Source: Podospora bellae-mahoneyi (lineage: Eukaryota; Ascomycota; Sordariomycetes; Sordariales; Podosporaceae). Taken from it: a stretch of DNA of 64,000 bases. Position numbers and translations under genes: made by a program. The stretch covers positions 2,480,001-2,544,000 of the forward strand of contig NC_085884.1 of the NCBI RefSeq assembly GCF_035222275.1, read 5' to 3'. Shown here piece after piece: positions 11,340 to 22,869 of this stretch. Position 1 is the stretch's first letter. Each line of letters starts with the position of its first letter. The notes beneath the pieces were generated by a model that was given only the letters and a program-made list of their open reading frames with translations, searched no databases and was not told the DNA's origin.

Positions 11340-12966
11340 CAGTGGTAGTGCAGCAACTCCAACTCCTGTTCCCGCCAGCATCCGGGCAGATCCATCACCA
11401 ACACCCCAACGGGTCCCGCTCAGCACTTCCGATCGCTGGCAGCTGCCCGTTAGTTAACAGGGTGCCATCCACCGTCCGGACACCGCTCCAGCCTCGAGGT
11501 CCGGATACGTAGTGCGGCAGTGAGACATTGCTTCATTGTCATTACTACTTCGTATTTCCGCGGCATCTGCAAATAAACAGTTATTAGCTTCCACGACTCA
11601 CTTTGGCGGCTAGAGCGTGGTACGAGCAGGACCACCTCACCTCAGCAACACCGTCTCTGCCGCCGTCGATATTTTGGCGGGGCAGCGCCTGCAACCATAG
11701 CAGCGGGACTTAGTGTTCCGCAAAACCTGGGTTCGCCCTTGCGCAAAGAGCCGGCAGCATTGAGAGCAACAGATCCGAAAAGAAGCCAAGTCCCACTGCT
11801 ATAACTTGTTGTATGTCCCCCCGAAAAAAACTTGAAAAGGTCTTCAGCGATTCTCTTTGCAGTGGCGGCGGCGATACTCCGGCTCTGTCTGTCCGCCTCA
11901 CCAAAACGTCATCGCTCAGCTCGTCGCGTTTCCCTGCTCGCTTTGGTCCCGAGATCCGACCGATACGCTTATGCGACAAATCATTGATCATTTGCACGGC
12001 AATCTGACTGCTCAAGTGTTTTGCATTTATTTATCTGGCTGCTTTGTCCGCCCGCCCTGCCCACGAGGTCCCAATTGTTCCCCCCATCTGACACTTTTTT
12101 AGCGTGTCCTGTCCACCAACCCCACCATCAAATCTTCAGCACCGAGTTAAAAAACGTTCTCCGATATCGAATTGCGCCGACCGAAGCCCGTGTTCCGTCG
12201 AATAAGTCGCAGCCACAGCCACCGGACGCATTGAGAGACGCCTACCTATCTTTTCGGCCCTTTCACCTTGTTATCACCGGTCACCACCGATATCCATACA
12301 TATCATATCGCGACAATTCCCCTGGTGTCCACCACAAGACTCGAACATTCCCAGACGGGCAGCTCAATTCCACAACTCCGTTTTTACCCCGCGCAACAAG
12401 GCAGGGATTTTGGCTTTTGGGGAAACGTCGCCCTGCTGTACCCCGCGTTTTGCCCACCCTCTCTGCCTCTCTGGACAGCACTTATACCCCGCGACCTGAC
12501 GACGCACAAACAACGCGCCTTGTCAGCCAGCCTCCCCCAAACTCCTTGAGCAATCATCTCAACCTTTTCGCCCTTTTTATTGTGTCTCGGGCAGCCGCCC
12601 CTCAGCACCCAGTGAGTTGTTGCTCTCCTGTCGCCCCGCCCTGCAACCGTCCTCTGACCTCCTCTTCATCTTCAGGTCTGCTGGCCAAGCATTTTGATGA
12701 CTTGTGTCACTGTAAAGTCAGTCAGACGGCAGCCCAACAACCAGGCACTTGTGTAGGATCGCCCTTACCGAGCCTCCCGTTTGCCTTATTAGGCAGGCCA
12801 CCCCGCCTCTCCCACCACAACAAAGACGCCGACCCCTTTCACCAGAGCCTCACAAAGCAGATAAAGCAACAAAGAGAGACCGAATCCCTCCTTTGTGTGC
12901 CACGTGGTTTTATATTTTTGTCCTGTCTTTTCTACAGTTCCTCCCCACTTCAACACCACACGCGCA
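11340..12966 (+). promoter_or_regulatory. Long pyrimidine-rich promoter/leader of the small conserved-looking gene
   Basis: This C- and T-rich stretch runs directly into the ATG at 12967. It contains several short upstream open frames. A plausible leader intron lies at 12612-12675, with GTGAGT donor, a CTGAC branch site and a TTCAG acceptor. Long CT-rich leaders with upstream frames are common in fungal genes under translational or stress control. The promoter/leader border is not visible. Confidence 0.4.
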
Positions 12967-13320
12967 ATGTCGTCTCCACAGGGCTCACCAAACGACATGA
13001 ACGCCCAGTCATACATGCTCGTCCCCAACCTCCACGTACCAGACGCAAACACCAGCGAGATGGACCTGAACAGCCACTCATGGATGATGGCCACCGTCAT
13101 CGAAGATGATGACTTGATGTTTGGCGGCAAGCCTCTTAGTGCTTGGTATGAGGAGGACCGCCGCAGATTCAGCTCTGGCCAAGACGAGGAGGAAGAACCA
13201 AGGGGCCGACAGAGGGAGCGCACCGAGAGCTCAACCCACCACTCGCATCAGCACCATCCCCAACAACCACAACAACATCGTCACCACGGAAAGAACACCA
13301 AAGACCCAAAGCAACAATAA
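12967..13320 (+). CDS. Small acidic-to-histidine-rich protein, possibly regulatory
   Basis: A single exon codes for 117 residues. The ATG at 12967 (context CGCGCAATGTC) is preferred over an in-frame ATG at 12895, because coding character begins with MSSPQGSPNDMNAQ. The central block (SYMLVPNLHVPDANTSEMD, then WMMATVIEDDDLMFGGKPLS and WYEEDRRR) looks conserved, while the tail is low complexity with His and Gln runs (HHSHQHHPQQPQQHRHH). There is no signal peptide or membrane segment. I recognise the style of a small conserved filamentous-fungal protein but not its function. The very long leader upstream suggests tight control. Confidence 0.6.
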   Translation: MSSPQGSPNDMNAQSYMLVPNLHVPDANTSEMDLNSHSWMMATVIEDDDLMFGGKPLSAWYEEDRRRFSSGQDEEEEPRGRQRERTESSTHHSHQHHPQQPQQHRHHGKNTKDPKQQ

Positions 13321-14880
13321 AAACCTTTCCGCTTATGGATATCGTTCCCTCAGGCAGTCTCACAATGTCTGACGCATTGCATGTCTGTCCCACCTGGCAC
13401 CAGCAAAGGCAGGCCTAGCCGGTGTCGCCTTGTGCTTTGGGGTTCTCGGCCTGGACCCTTCCGGACGAGTGTGGTTGCAACCGTCCTGTACCACCACCAC
13501 CCATCCAACACCATTTTACTCGTGATCTCCTCCTCATGGGTCACACAGCATTCCGAGCTCGGTTATTAAGCATATGGCTGCGTTCGTTTGCCTTGGAGCT
13601 TCCGGTCATGCCTATTTCACGCCTGGCCTTTTATCACTGCCGGTCGCACCCGACGTCGGGTCTTGACCAACACGGATCCTCGGATGCGGGTTGCATAGCA
13701 TCTCTTCAAGCATCAACGGTGTCGGGAATCTTTTCAACGCATATTTCCTCCTGTCATGCATTTTAGATGCTGTGCACATTTTGGACTGCGGCGTTTTGTC
13801 AATATCCGATTCTGAATGGCCCATGGTACCTGGCCGATCGGACTTGAGAGCGATTCTTTGTTCATTGTTCCTCTCTCTTTCATTCCTGTCGTTTTAATGA
13901 TACCATTTTGTATAGTTTTTTTTCTTGCTCTTTGTTCTTTCTTTCACATCATGTCAGGTCATATGATAACATGAGGATGGGTTGCATTTTGCGCTGCGTG
14001 TTCTCGATCTCGTTTTCTAACTTGTTAGATGACTCAAGTTGCACATTATAGACATAACAATGAGGACTTGTCGGTCAGACCGATGTTTGGTGATGGCTTG
14101 GAAGGGAAAGGATGATATTATGGTATTGGTCTTGATGTCTTTTGACGGATGGGCAGTTGGGAGGAAGGCTTTGGGATTTGGGGTTTGATAGGTGGTGTTG
14201 AGATACGAGAATGAAGATGGATTGACAACTATTTCACCACAGTTAGCACCATGTGCTAGATTCCAGGTGATTATGGCTATGGGACTGTCTCGGACTGCAC
14301 AGCGCCACAGCACTGCCTACTGGGATATGGGCAGAATTAGTAAATATGCAAGCTCGCCTCATATTTTGATTGGACTCAGCTCGCTATGGCACATTTTTAT
14401 GAGGCAGTACGTGAGGCAGATCCCGCCAAGTCCATCACTCCAGCTTTGAGAAGCAGGCTCTGTGGGTGGTCATATCATTGGTCGTCTGGGTGACCCCTCA
14501 TCTGAATTTTGACACCTTTCCGCGAACTCTTCTGGCCAACACACGGCGTAGATATCGAGCAAAACAACTACTACCTATAACATCATTTAATACTGCGTCA
14601 CCCAACCAACCGCCGTGCACATCATGGACAGCAAGTGCGAAAGGTGTCCTGATCAGGGGCTAGTGTGCTTTGGGGGGCCAGGAAGACATTGTGGTGAGGG
14701 CGATGCTCCGTGGAACAAGTCAAGCTATGCTACATCGAGAGGGGACGGTTGCCTTGCCACTGTCTGAATCTCCCAGGTTGTCTGTGTCTCATTCGGAGGA
14801 TCATTATGAATGGAAAGACAACATAACGGCCTTGGCGCTGACAAGCCAGGGTGAAGACACTCCGACAGTAGCCTACAAAG
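13321..14880. other. 3' region and spacer
   Basis: The first 600 bases are T-rich and may be the 3' untranslated region of the preceding gene (for example TTTTTTTTCTTGCTC near 13917-13931). After that only short frames are present and nothing else is identifiable. Confidence 0.35.
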
Positions 14881-15636
14881 TTGGGGAGGGAAGTCAGAAC
14901 GATGAGTCCGATTTTGACGAGGTTGACTACCGCATCCCCTATGAAAGAAAAGAAAAAGTGCAAAGCGGCCGTGACAAGCGAAAGTATGGGGGAAGATTCA
15001 GAGCGGACTGTCCCTCAGATAGAGAAACCTTTCTTGAGAAGACCGCAGAATGTAGACTCCAGGGAGGGGAAGGATAAGTCTACGTTGTGTAAGTCAGTCA
15101 CATTGCAAGATCGGGAAGAGGAGAGACGACGTGTTTTTGATAGCATTGCTCGACGGAATAGTGAGTCTTTCTGCCATCTTACCCTGTATTCAAGCGCCCC
15201 GCACCGCCTCCCCCGGTTTCCTTGTCTACCTAGCTAGGTATCTACATACTTATCATTTTAAAAAGGATACAAGTATCGCGAACAGAAGGACCGAGAATAT
15301 CGTGAGACCTTGAACAAACAACATGTCGACGGCAGTGATCGTATTGTTAGGATGGATGAGCTGGTCGCTGAAGGGAATCAGCCATGGAGTACATTCAATA
15401 TGAGGCATATGTTGAAGGCCACTACTGCCCATGACATTCCGTTACAGAGCTCCAGATCGCACCCCGTGGAGAGCCATGACGTCCCCCTCAGTGATCATGA
15501 TTGGATATCTGGGAAAAATCCAGACGATCCAATGGCTGAAGATCGTTTGGGTACCAGATGCTTTGACCGGACCGTCACACGCACAGGGCTGCCAAAGTCG
15601 ATTACAGACCATAGTAGCGATCTCGCACCATCGTAA
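14881..15636 (+). pseudogene. Coding-like segment with one good intron, charged and partly coiled coil
   Basis: Two stretches join well across an intron at 15161-15265 (GTGAGT...AAAAAG). The exon before it ends REEERRRVFDSIARRN, and the one after begins RYKYREQKDREYRETLNKQ. The joined part is highly charged and likely helical. The second exon stays open to 15636. Upstream coding signal is weak and competes with another frame (14670-15077), so the start is unclear and the gene may be broken. It sits directly before the large decayed gene at 15.9 kb and could be its far 5' part or a separate gene. Family unknown. Confidence 0.35.
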
Positions 15637-15883
15637 AATTTTGTTTTGGAAGATAACAACAAATCAGATGGGCCCAAGATTCAGAGGTTCGGATCCGTTA
15701 AATCTACTACCCTTCTGAAAAACTCTGGTCCATCAGGACTTATGGACACCAGCCAGACTCAGCATCTGAAGCCAAAACCTTAGTGGCATCTGAAAAAATT
15801 CAAGCGCCGCAAAATGTGGATGTGAAGCTTGCACCCTTGAAGGACGACACTGCCATGGGATCCGTATCTGATTAGGATATGGA

Positions 15884-18330
15884 TTGCCCATGGAATTGTC
15901 TATTAGGCCCCAAAACGAGTCAAAGACGGACGATGGCAATATACATGAAGATCAGTCTGATAATCAAACAGTTTATTTGGACGATGGCAGCATTGATGGT
16001 GACATCCTCAATGTCTACAAGACTGAGCTGGCCGATTCCCTTGCCAATCATATCCGCCAGCTGGAGGTAGGACCGGAAGGCTATGCCAACATCTCCAGGA
16101 AGCTACCCCCGTTGCTCAAAGCCTTCACCTTGAGAATAGGAATCCAGGCTCATCGCAGATGCCAAGGGGTGTTATGTTCTTTGTGCACAAGTATCGCGAG
16201 TAAGTTAACGTCCAATTGAAGTGCAATCTGGAGCATATGAGCAGATCGCTAATCCTCAGCAGCGATATATCTGAGCTGTGCCGATGTTAGTTGACAACAT
16301 CTACTGACGATAGACTGTCAGCGAAGCCGGCATCAGAATATAATGGGACTAGCACTGAAGCCCTGGGATCACGGATCATAAACTGGATTCAACATGATGA
16401 AGACAGCGACAGCACTGGACTCGAGCAGCAACCTTCCAAAGAGACACCAATTGAACTGCCAGTTGAAGTTGAAGTCGACGGAATTAACTTCCTGCAGGAC
16501 GACCACCAATATTGAGAAGCGTTATTTGAGTCTCCATCTTATCAATGGCTTCTAGCCAGCCTTATTCGAGACAACAGTGTGTCCTGCCACGCCATGAACG
16601 CTATCAGATCAACATCCTGGCACAGCGTCCCCGTACGCGACAAGTGAGTCGTCGTATTCCCTCTGTGGTCCATTATGTATGTTTTAAGACCGGGCTGGAT
16701 TCAGTTGGGTTTGTAAGTGTAGGGCGGTGGCCAAGTGTAGTCACTGCCCACAAAAGAGAGGCCAAAGGCAGAGAAATTGGTTGATAAATTGATATTACAG
16801 TTGGTTGTTGTTAGTTGTTCCGAGTAAAAGTAAACAGTAAGCCAAATCCAGCCTTAAGAGCAAAAAGGTGTGGTTCTGGTGAAAAGTAGGCCCTTTGTAG
16901 GTGCCCCACAATAAGACATCAGCATGCATACCAGACACACAAGTCATTAGGCTGGCACATGCCCGACGTGATTACTCTAAGGGGGTCCGAACAAAATGCT
17001 CAAGGACTCACTTGTGCTGAATATATATGTCAGACATGGCCTGTCACCGGTGCATATGTTTTGCGTATTTTGGATGTATTGGGTGATGGAATGGACTGTA
17101 GTGATTCAGATAGGAAATTAGGTAAGACACCCTCTAAGCTATCGCACAGGTACCTACATGTATATATGCGAGACTAATACTGTTAGTAACATTGCCCGAC
17201 CGGTCATTTATAACGGCTTTGGTGACGTCGTCCGACGGGCTGGTTATGGCTGTAGGCACAGCTGCCTTTCTCTGCGAGGTTGGAGTAATCTTTGGTTGGC
17301 TATGTGCTGTTTTCCGGACATGTCCAACAGAAGGCAAATCGCTTCGGGCACGCCACAAATCAACAAGGTTATTGAATTGCATTCGAAATGAGCGGCGTGA
17401 TTGGAATGGCGTGACGGAAAGAAAGATTCAAAGCCAGGACAGTGCTGGCACAGCTTGTTTGGCAACCCTATTATCGTCGAAGGGTATCCAATGTCACAAC
17501 GCCCAGAAGGCAATACCGGAATCGAAATACCACTTCATATGGCGGCCGCATTTATAGCAGCTCCAAGGCTGCACTGTTTTCTGGGACACTACTATCTCAA
17601 AGGCTTCTCCGCAATAGCTACTCATTGCTGTGGAGGTTGTGGGAAATGTTGTCCTCTGGCATCATTGGTACAACCCTACCGGGGAGAGAATTTCGTATCT
17701 AGACGCTGCTACGGCGGAAGGCAAGATTGAGATAAGCTTGGAAGACTTGCTTTGTCGAAGACATGTCGGCTGGTGTTCTGAGGCACTGTGTATGGCTGGT
17801 AAGTACATAAGGTTGTCAGGAACAGGGCCCCTGTTAACTTGTTTCTTCCCCAGGACACAAAAGTGCTAAGTATCAGATTGGAAGCACCAGGCTAACTTGT
17901 CCGAGCCGCGAGTTCTCTTTCGAGAAAGTGTCATTTTCAGTGGGACAGATTGTGACTGGCGGATGTCAATTTAGCATTGGCAAGAAAGATGTCTCTCTCC
18001 ACATAACTAAACAGGGTTATATTGACAAGCTAAGGCGGATAGATCAGAAATATGTTGTCATGTGGGATGAAGAGGACAAACGGGGCTGGTTTGTTAAAGG
18101 AACCGGGGCCTTGCTGCACTTAGTCAGGGCGTCACTAGAGCATTGTCGTATGATAAGTTCAGCTCTGAGTTCCTCTACGACTTCAACGCCTTTGAAGAAC
18201 CGAATACAAGATTTGAAAGGGACTCATCTGTCCAAGCTCTTCTCAATTCGACTCACAGAAAGCTTCATATCTGCTGCGAGGAAAGAATACATGAGAAGAC
18301 GCCTACAAGGCCCATCTTTTCACTAGACCC
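15884..18330 (+). pseudogene. Large fungal accessory protein family (unknown function), heavily broken
   Basis: Pieces in successive frames match, by memory, a protein family of about 1000 residues widespread in sordariomycete accessory DNA. In order they are: LADSLANHIRQLE and LPPLLKAFTLRIG (16020-16140); MFFVHKYR, then an intron of about 60 nt (GTAAGT...CTCAG, 16201-16260) and SDISELCR; a second small intron near 16286 and then RIINWIQHDEDSDS; SPSYQWLLASLIRDN (16527-16575); GLTCAEYICQTWPVTG (17004-17055); GQCWHSLFGNPIIVEGYP (17438-17490); WYNPTGERISYLDA (17663-17705); HVGWCSEALCMAG; and VTGGCQFSIG to DKRGWFVKGTGALLHLVRAS (17950-18140). Several stops and frame changes separate them, so this is a pseudogene, with order fully kept. 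Function of intact members is not known to me. Confidence 0.6.
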
Positions 18331-18503
18331 ACACCTGGTGTTTGCTCTTGGGGCGTATTTCTGTTGGTTTTCCACACTCTGTAATTTTAACCTTGAAAAC
18401 TCAATAATACTGTTTGTTGATCAATTTCCACCTGCTTCCTGGGCCTCATTTTCGCGGTCAGCGACCTTCCTAAGCCGCTGTCCTACACTTTCTGGGAGCC
18501 TCT

Positions 18504-19075
18504 TTGGCAGACCTGGAGGAGATTATTGTCAACAGACCGGAGGCAAAGGTTGAGATTCTGGACAGGCTCTTCAAGTCTGAGAACGTCGATCCACTAACAA
18601 TCCCATGTGGGGGAATCATATTCAGCCTCCCAGCGAAACTAAGGCGGGGCCACGGAGAGGATCTAACAAGCCCCCCGCTCAGGCCATAGCCTCGACATGC
18701 TCGACAAGGACCGATAATCAAGGTCCCACTCCCTGTCCAACAATTTCCAACAGTTCAAGTGCCACCGGCTCCTCCGACAACACTGTGGATACCGACGCAT
18801 CAAGCCAGAACACGTCGGCAACACCACCGGGAATATCTCGCACAGTACCCTATTCAACCAATGCTCAGGTATCAACCCCAACAACCGAAAACACCTCCAT
18901 CTCTGAGGACAACGGAGCAGGCCTCAGTTTTGGGGTTGGGCTCTTGACAAAACCGACGAAACGACCGGTAGATGGCAATGATTCGCAATACGAAGACGGC
19001 GCTACGAAAGGCAGCAAGAGGATGAGGCTTTTGAATCTGGTCTCGAGAGGTTCTTACAGTTCTGATACATCATAG
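18504..19075 (+). pseudogene. Low-complexity tail, possibly the 3' end of a decayed gene
   Basis: A short helical segment (EEIIVNRPEAKVEILDRLF, from 18513) overlaps, in another frame, a long Ser/Thr/Asn-rich open frame (18605-19075) that ends with a basic patch (KGSKRMRLL). Such tails occur at the C-terminus of fungal regulatory proteins. It may be the tail of the gene decayed at 15.9-18.3 kb or a separate relic. No domain is recognised. Confidence 0.25.
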
Positions 19076-19499
19076 GCACAGGTGCTGGGAATTCAATGGT
19101 AGTGGTCCCCCGAATGTCAGGTTCGTTAATCTAGGTACCTACCCTTTCTCTGATGAGTAAGAGCAGCGCGGAAATAAACCCAAAGGCAAGCCTGTCGATA
19201 ATCTATTGGCCTTGTTTTCGAGGGCGCGTCTCCTTTATGACTGAAGCGACTTGGGTTTAGTCATAACCCCAAGCGCCGGAAGCCTGCCTGCATAACGACG
19301 AAATTGTACGCTGTAGAACCCCGTAATAGGCATTCCCCTCTTTCAGTTGAAATTCTGCCAGTGGTGCCAAGAACCAACCACCCCGGCTTACCTCCGCGCT
19401 GTTAACCTCAAAATCACAACTGTTCCCCTTGTTCGTCGTAATCTGGTGTAGGTGTATCCGGTTGGCAATTCACGGCCAAGATAGCGATCAATAATCTCC
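19076..19499. other. Spacer between two convergent decayed genes
   Basis: No gene or repeat is recognised here. Confidence 0.35.
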
Positions 19500-21240
19500 C
19501 CACTACACAACACAAAACCCATACCTCGAAAGAAACCAGAACCCCATCGGTGTGCTCAAGGCCTTGACCATCTCTGCAGAATCTATGAAGAATTCTAATA
19601 CCAAATATCCTCTCGCCCCCAGTTCTATCAATGTCGAGACGGGTAGTTTTCTGGCGTCGCGGTTCGGTGTCTGCCCACCGACCAAAGGTCTTGCATTGAT
19701 CGGGGATATCCGCTGTTAGTACTTAAAGCCAAACGGCGATAGCCATGCAAAGAGATGCTGGTGAGATGCTGGAGATACCTGCCCCCTGGCCCTCCAAAAA
19801 TGCGTCCAAAAGATAAGCTTGAACCCCAGCAGGTATAACTTCAGTGGGTGGAATTTGTCACCGTTGAGTTGGATGTCGTCGGGTGGAACGTCGGGATACC
19901 ACAGCCCGGCTTTCTTGAGTTGTCGGGCCGCCATGCTTTCAGAGATGTCACTTGTATTCATGCCGACAGCACTCTCGTCACTGTTGTCACCACACTTTTG
20001 GACGTGCCAATGCTGATCAGACGGAAGCCCTATGTGATATACAATTAGCGATGTATCTCCCTGAAGGGATACTGTAGGAGTTGATTTACATCAAAGCCGA
20101 ATCTGAGCCCCTGAATTAGATATGATGACGTCAAGCGCTTTGTTATGAGGCCGTTGGCGGGACAGCCCAGCCAGCCACCAATCGATGACGTGGGTGCCGG
20201 TACATTGTATGGCGTGAATGCCGCCTATCCCGACTGCAATTCTGAAGCCCGTCAAGTCGTTGAACCCAAAGTATCTGTGTTGCTGTTTCTCGGCGGAACC
20301 CATATAGCCTATGGTGATGGTGTGGCCTGGACTGGTGAGAACAATGCCGGAGATATAGCTGAAGTCTCCAACCTCGACAGTCGACACAGAGACCCGCAAT
20401 ATGTTGTCAGAAACGACGATCTTATGATTCAATAGCTCTCGACAGGCAGTTGGCAGTGGATAAAGTAGAAACTCGAGAGTTTGCATACTTCCCGCTACCC
20501 TCGACCAGCGTCCATCATCTGGTTCAGGAGTGACATTCCATGGCGGCACTGAACTGCCCACAGCCACCTGACTGTTGGCTTTGATAAGGTCAGCAACCTT
20601 CTGAACAGCTTGCAAGATGTGATTCCTGTTATGAAGCGCATTCTTAGTGTCCTGATCGTTCCGTCGAAAGTCTGTGTTGATTGGGTGATAATGGAGGCGG
20701 ACCACCTTCCTGCGACTCAATATTAATCTCCCAAGGAAAGTACTCTGCTGAATTTACCCCATAGCCGTAGCCCGAGTCCAATTTCTTTACCCGAATCACC
20801 AGGGTGAGTGAATCGAAAATCTGGAAAGTTGTACCGAGAGGGATAGGCTTCGGCCAGAAGGCTTCCTTCAGCAGTGTCCAGCAGACATTGTGGAAAGCAA
20901 ATCCACGTCTGTTCTCAAAAGGCTGATGACCATCGAAGGAAAACATGTCATCATCGGACTTATCGTAGCCTTCATCGTCGTATCTCGCGGCTGGGTTCTG
21001 AGGAGCAATGAAGGATCCGAAGTGGGCCTCATCACCATTTTAGACGCCAATTCCAGTCAACGTGGTCTGTCCATTGGCGACATCCATCCACACTAGCAAG
21101 CAGCAGCATGTTAGCATGGCCAGGTACATTGAAATGTGTCACATACACCCGCGAACTTGGTTGAACCAGAATGCAGCTTCCTCGGTTAGACCGTCAATGT
21201 CCCATCCACAGATGGGGCAAGCCCAAATGATTGGGCTCAT
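19500..21240 (-). pseudogene. F-box/DUF7600-type fungal protein, broken
   Basis: The minus-strand frame starting at 21240 begins MSPIIWACPICGWDIDG, a CxxC start typical of this family. An intron follows (GTATGT, GCTAAC branch, CTAG; about 21090-21140). The next stretch, ending LTGIG, runs through an in-frame TAA near 21040 before NGDEAHFGSFIAP. Later blocks match the family in order: GFAFHNVCWTLLKEAF, then in another frame FSYISGIVLTSPGHTITIGY and LTGFRIAVGIGGIHAIQ (20220-20360), GLWYPDVPPDDIQL (about 19860-19905) and GGERIFGIRI (about 19600). The intact family is thought to be an F-box-containing group of large fungal proteins; a clear F-box is not visible here. At least one stop and one frame change make it a pseudogene. 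The 3' end is approximate. Confidence 0.55.
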
Positions 21241-21493
21241 GATGTTGAGTTGAGCCCGTTTGTGCGGTGGGGATGCGGAGGAAGATGAAAAGGTGAAAAG
21301 AAGAAAAGGCTAATATGCTGGGCAGTGCTTTTGTCAGCAATCAGCAGTCCATCACAAGTCCAGAGCCCGAATCGCGTTTTAGCTTTACCCCAACCCACGC
21401 CTATCGGGTTGGTACGGTACCCAAAACAGACTTCCTCCTCTTTCCCACCACTGGCTTTGGCCAAACGCAACCCATCAACGTGGGATCTTCGAC

Positions 21494-22234
21494 ATGGGCA
21501 CCTTCCGCGACCGACTGCGGTGCCTGCGCATGCGCTCTAGGCAAGACGAGATCTGTGAGCTTATGAAAAATAATTCCGATCCCGAGGCTCGCTACAGGAG
21601 AGACTTAAGACTGCTGGCCAAGCTGAATGCAAGACGCGATGCCACAAACCCCGACCCCGACCACCCCGTCAAGATCGAGGACAAGCAAGTCAACCCCAAG
21701 ACGCAAGACACCACCGACAAGAAGCCGCCTGCATCCAAAGCGGATACTCCCCTCCCCAAGCCCGCCCCGGAGGAGGAGATCAAGCCCCCCTCACCCACCG
21801 AACAACCAAACGCCTACACCCTGACCACAACCGAAGCCCAAACCATCATCGACTGGCATCGCGAGTCCCAGGCCCTCTACGACACCCTCAAGCGAGAGAA
21901 AGACAACCTCCAGTTGCAACACAAAAAGCTACAAGAGGCCCACGACAATTTGGCGAGAGAGGTTAGCTCGCTAAACATGGATTTGACCAGGGCAAAGTTC
22001 ATGTGTGGTTGGTATGAGCGCTTGAAATTTACGCTTGAGGGGAAAGTCGCAGATTCACAAAACGAAATTGACAAGATCTGGGCTGAGCTCGAGAAGGCAG
22101 TCGAGAGGAATACCACGTATCAAGAAGAGGTAGCCAAGCTGAAGGCGGAGGTGGATAAGCATCGGTTGTCCGGCGGGGATGTCTTTAGAGACGTATTTGA
22201 CAAAGAGCGGGGGGCATTGTACAGGATTGAGTAA
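21494..22234 (+). CDS. Coiled-coil protein of unknown function
   Basis: A single exon codes for 246 residues. The first 45 residues are basic (RCLRMRSRQDE, YRRDLRLLAKLNARRD), residues 45-105 are a Pro/Lys/Glu-rich disordered linker, and residues about 110-235 form a long heptad-rich coiled coil (LYDTLKREKDNLQLQHKKLQ and similar). It lacks signal peptide and membrane segments. The start at 21494 is the first ATG after a stop-rich leader. The promoter is probably shared with the divergent F-box-type relic, 253 bases away. I do not recognise a family; a scaffold or cytoskeletal role would be a guess. Confidence 0.55.
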   Translation: MGTFRDRLRCLRMRSRQDEICELMKNNSDPEARYRRDLRLLAKLNARRDATNPDPDHPVKIEDKQVNPKTQDTTDKKPPASKADTPLPKPAPEEEIKPPSPTEQPNAYTLTTTEAQTIIDWHRESQALYDTLKREKDNLQLQHKKLQEAHDNLAREVSSLNMDLTRAKFMCGWYERLKFTLEGKVADSQNEIDKIWAELEKAVERNTTYQEEVAKLKAEVDKHRLSGGDVFRDVFDKERGALYRIE

Positions 22235-22869
22235 AGGAGCTTGGAGGTGGGTTCTCCAGGGGTTCTGGCAGGGCGGTGGGGTGATGAAGGGCGGAGAGGC
22301 TGAAGGCCATGCCACCACACTGGGGAAGTTCAACAGCAAGGTGTCGATTGTTTGTTGGGTGATGGGTGATGCGGAGCGAAAAGGGTCATGACTGTAGGGT
22401 CTGTGGTGGGTGGAGATGGGGAGTTTGAGAATATTCACCTGGCTCAATCCATCTCACCAAAAACAGGAGCAATGGTTTTGTTGGACAAAGGGCAGCATTC
22501 ACAAAAGAGATTGTGAGCAGTCACCAGCCTGGATTCACTCAAGCAATGCCCACTTATAGAGCCGCAGTTGATCCGCAGATATACCATTGCAGCACTTGTG
22601 ACTTCATGAGGCTCCAGGTTTTGAGATTCAATGCCATCGTGATTGGGACAGTGACTCAATGAAGTGAATGGGGACATGAGACGAGGCTCACTAAATATGG
22701 GGCTCCTGGAGGGTTGTTCCTTGAGATGGCCCTGGTCTCGATATAAATATTCGACCACTTCCACCAAGCACTATTCCTTTCCCTCTCCTCACCTCCACAG
22801 CACCAAGGCACCCTCTGAGCTTCCAGACCATCACCCACCACAACTAAACTCTTTCCCAACTCCATCATC
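22235..22869. other. Spacer and promoter of the secreted-protein gene
   Basis: It contains the 3' region of the coiled-coil gene and then the promoter of the gene at 22870. A CT-rich leader directly precedes the ATG. No other gene is seen. Confidence 0.4.
22742..22749 (+). promoter_or_regulatory. TATA box upstream of the secreted-protein gene
   Basis: TATAAATA lies 121 bases before the ATG at 22870, followed by a CT-rich leader. Placement and sequence fit a fungal TATA box, but no transcript start can be shown. Confidence 0.45.

Noticed and set aside
12021-13109. Plus-strand open frame of 362 codons
   Set aside because: It overlaps the leader and the start of the small gene at 12967 in another frame and consists of low-complexity Pro/Ser/Arg text from CT-rich DNA.
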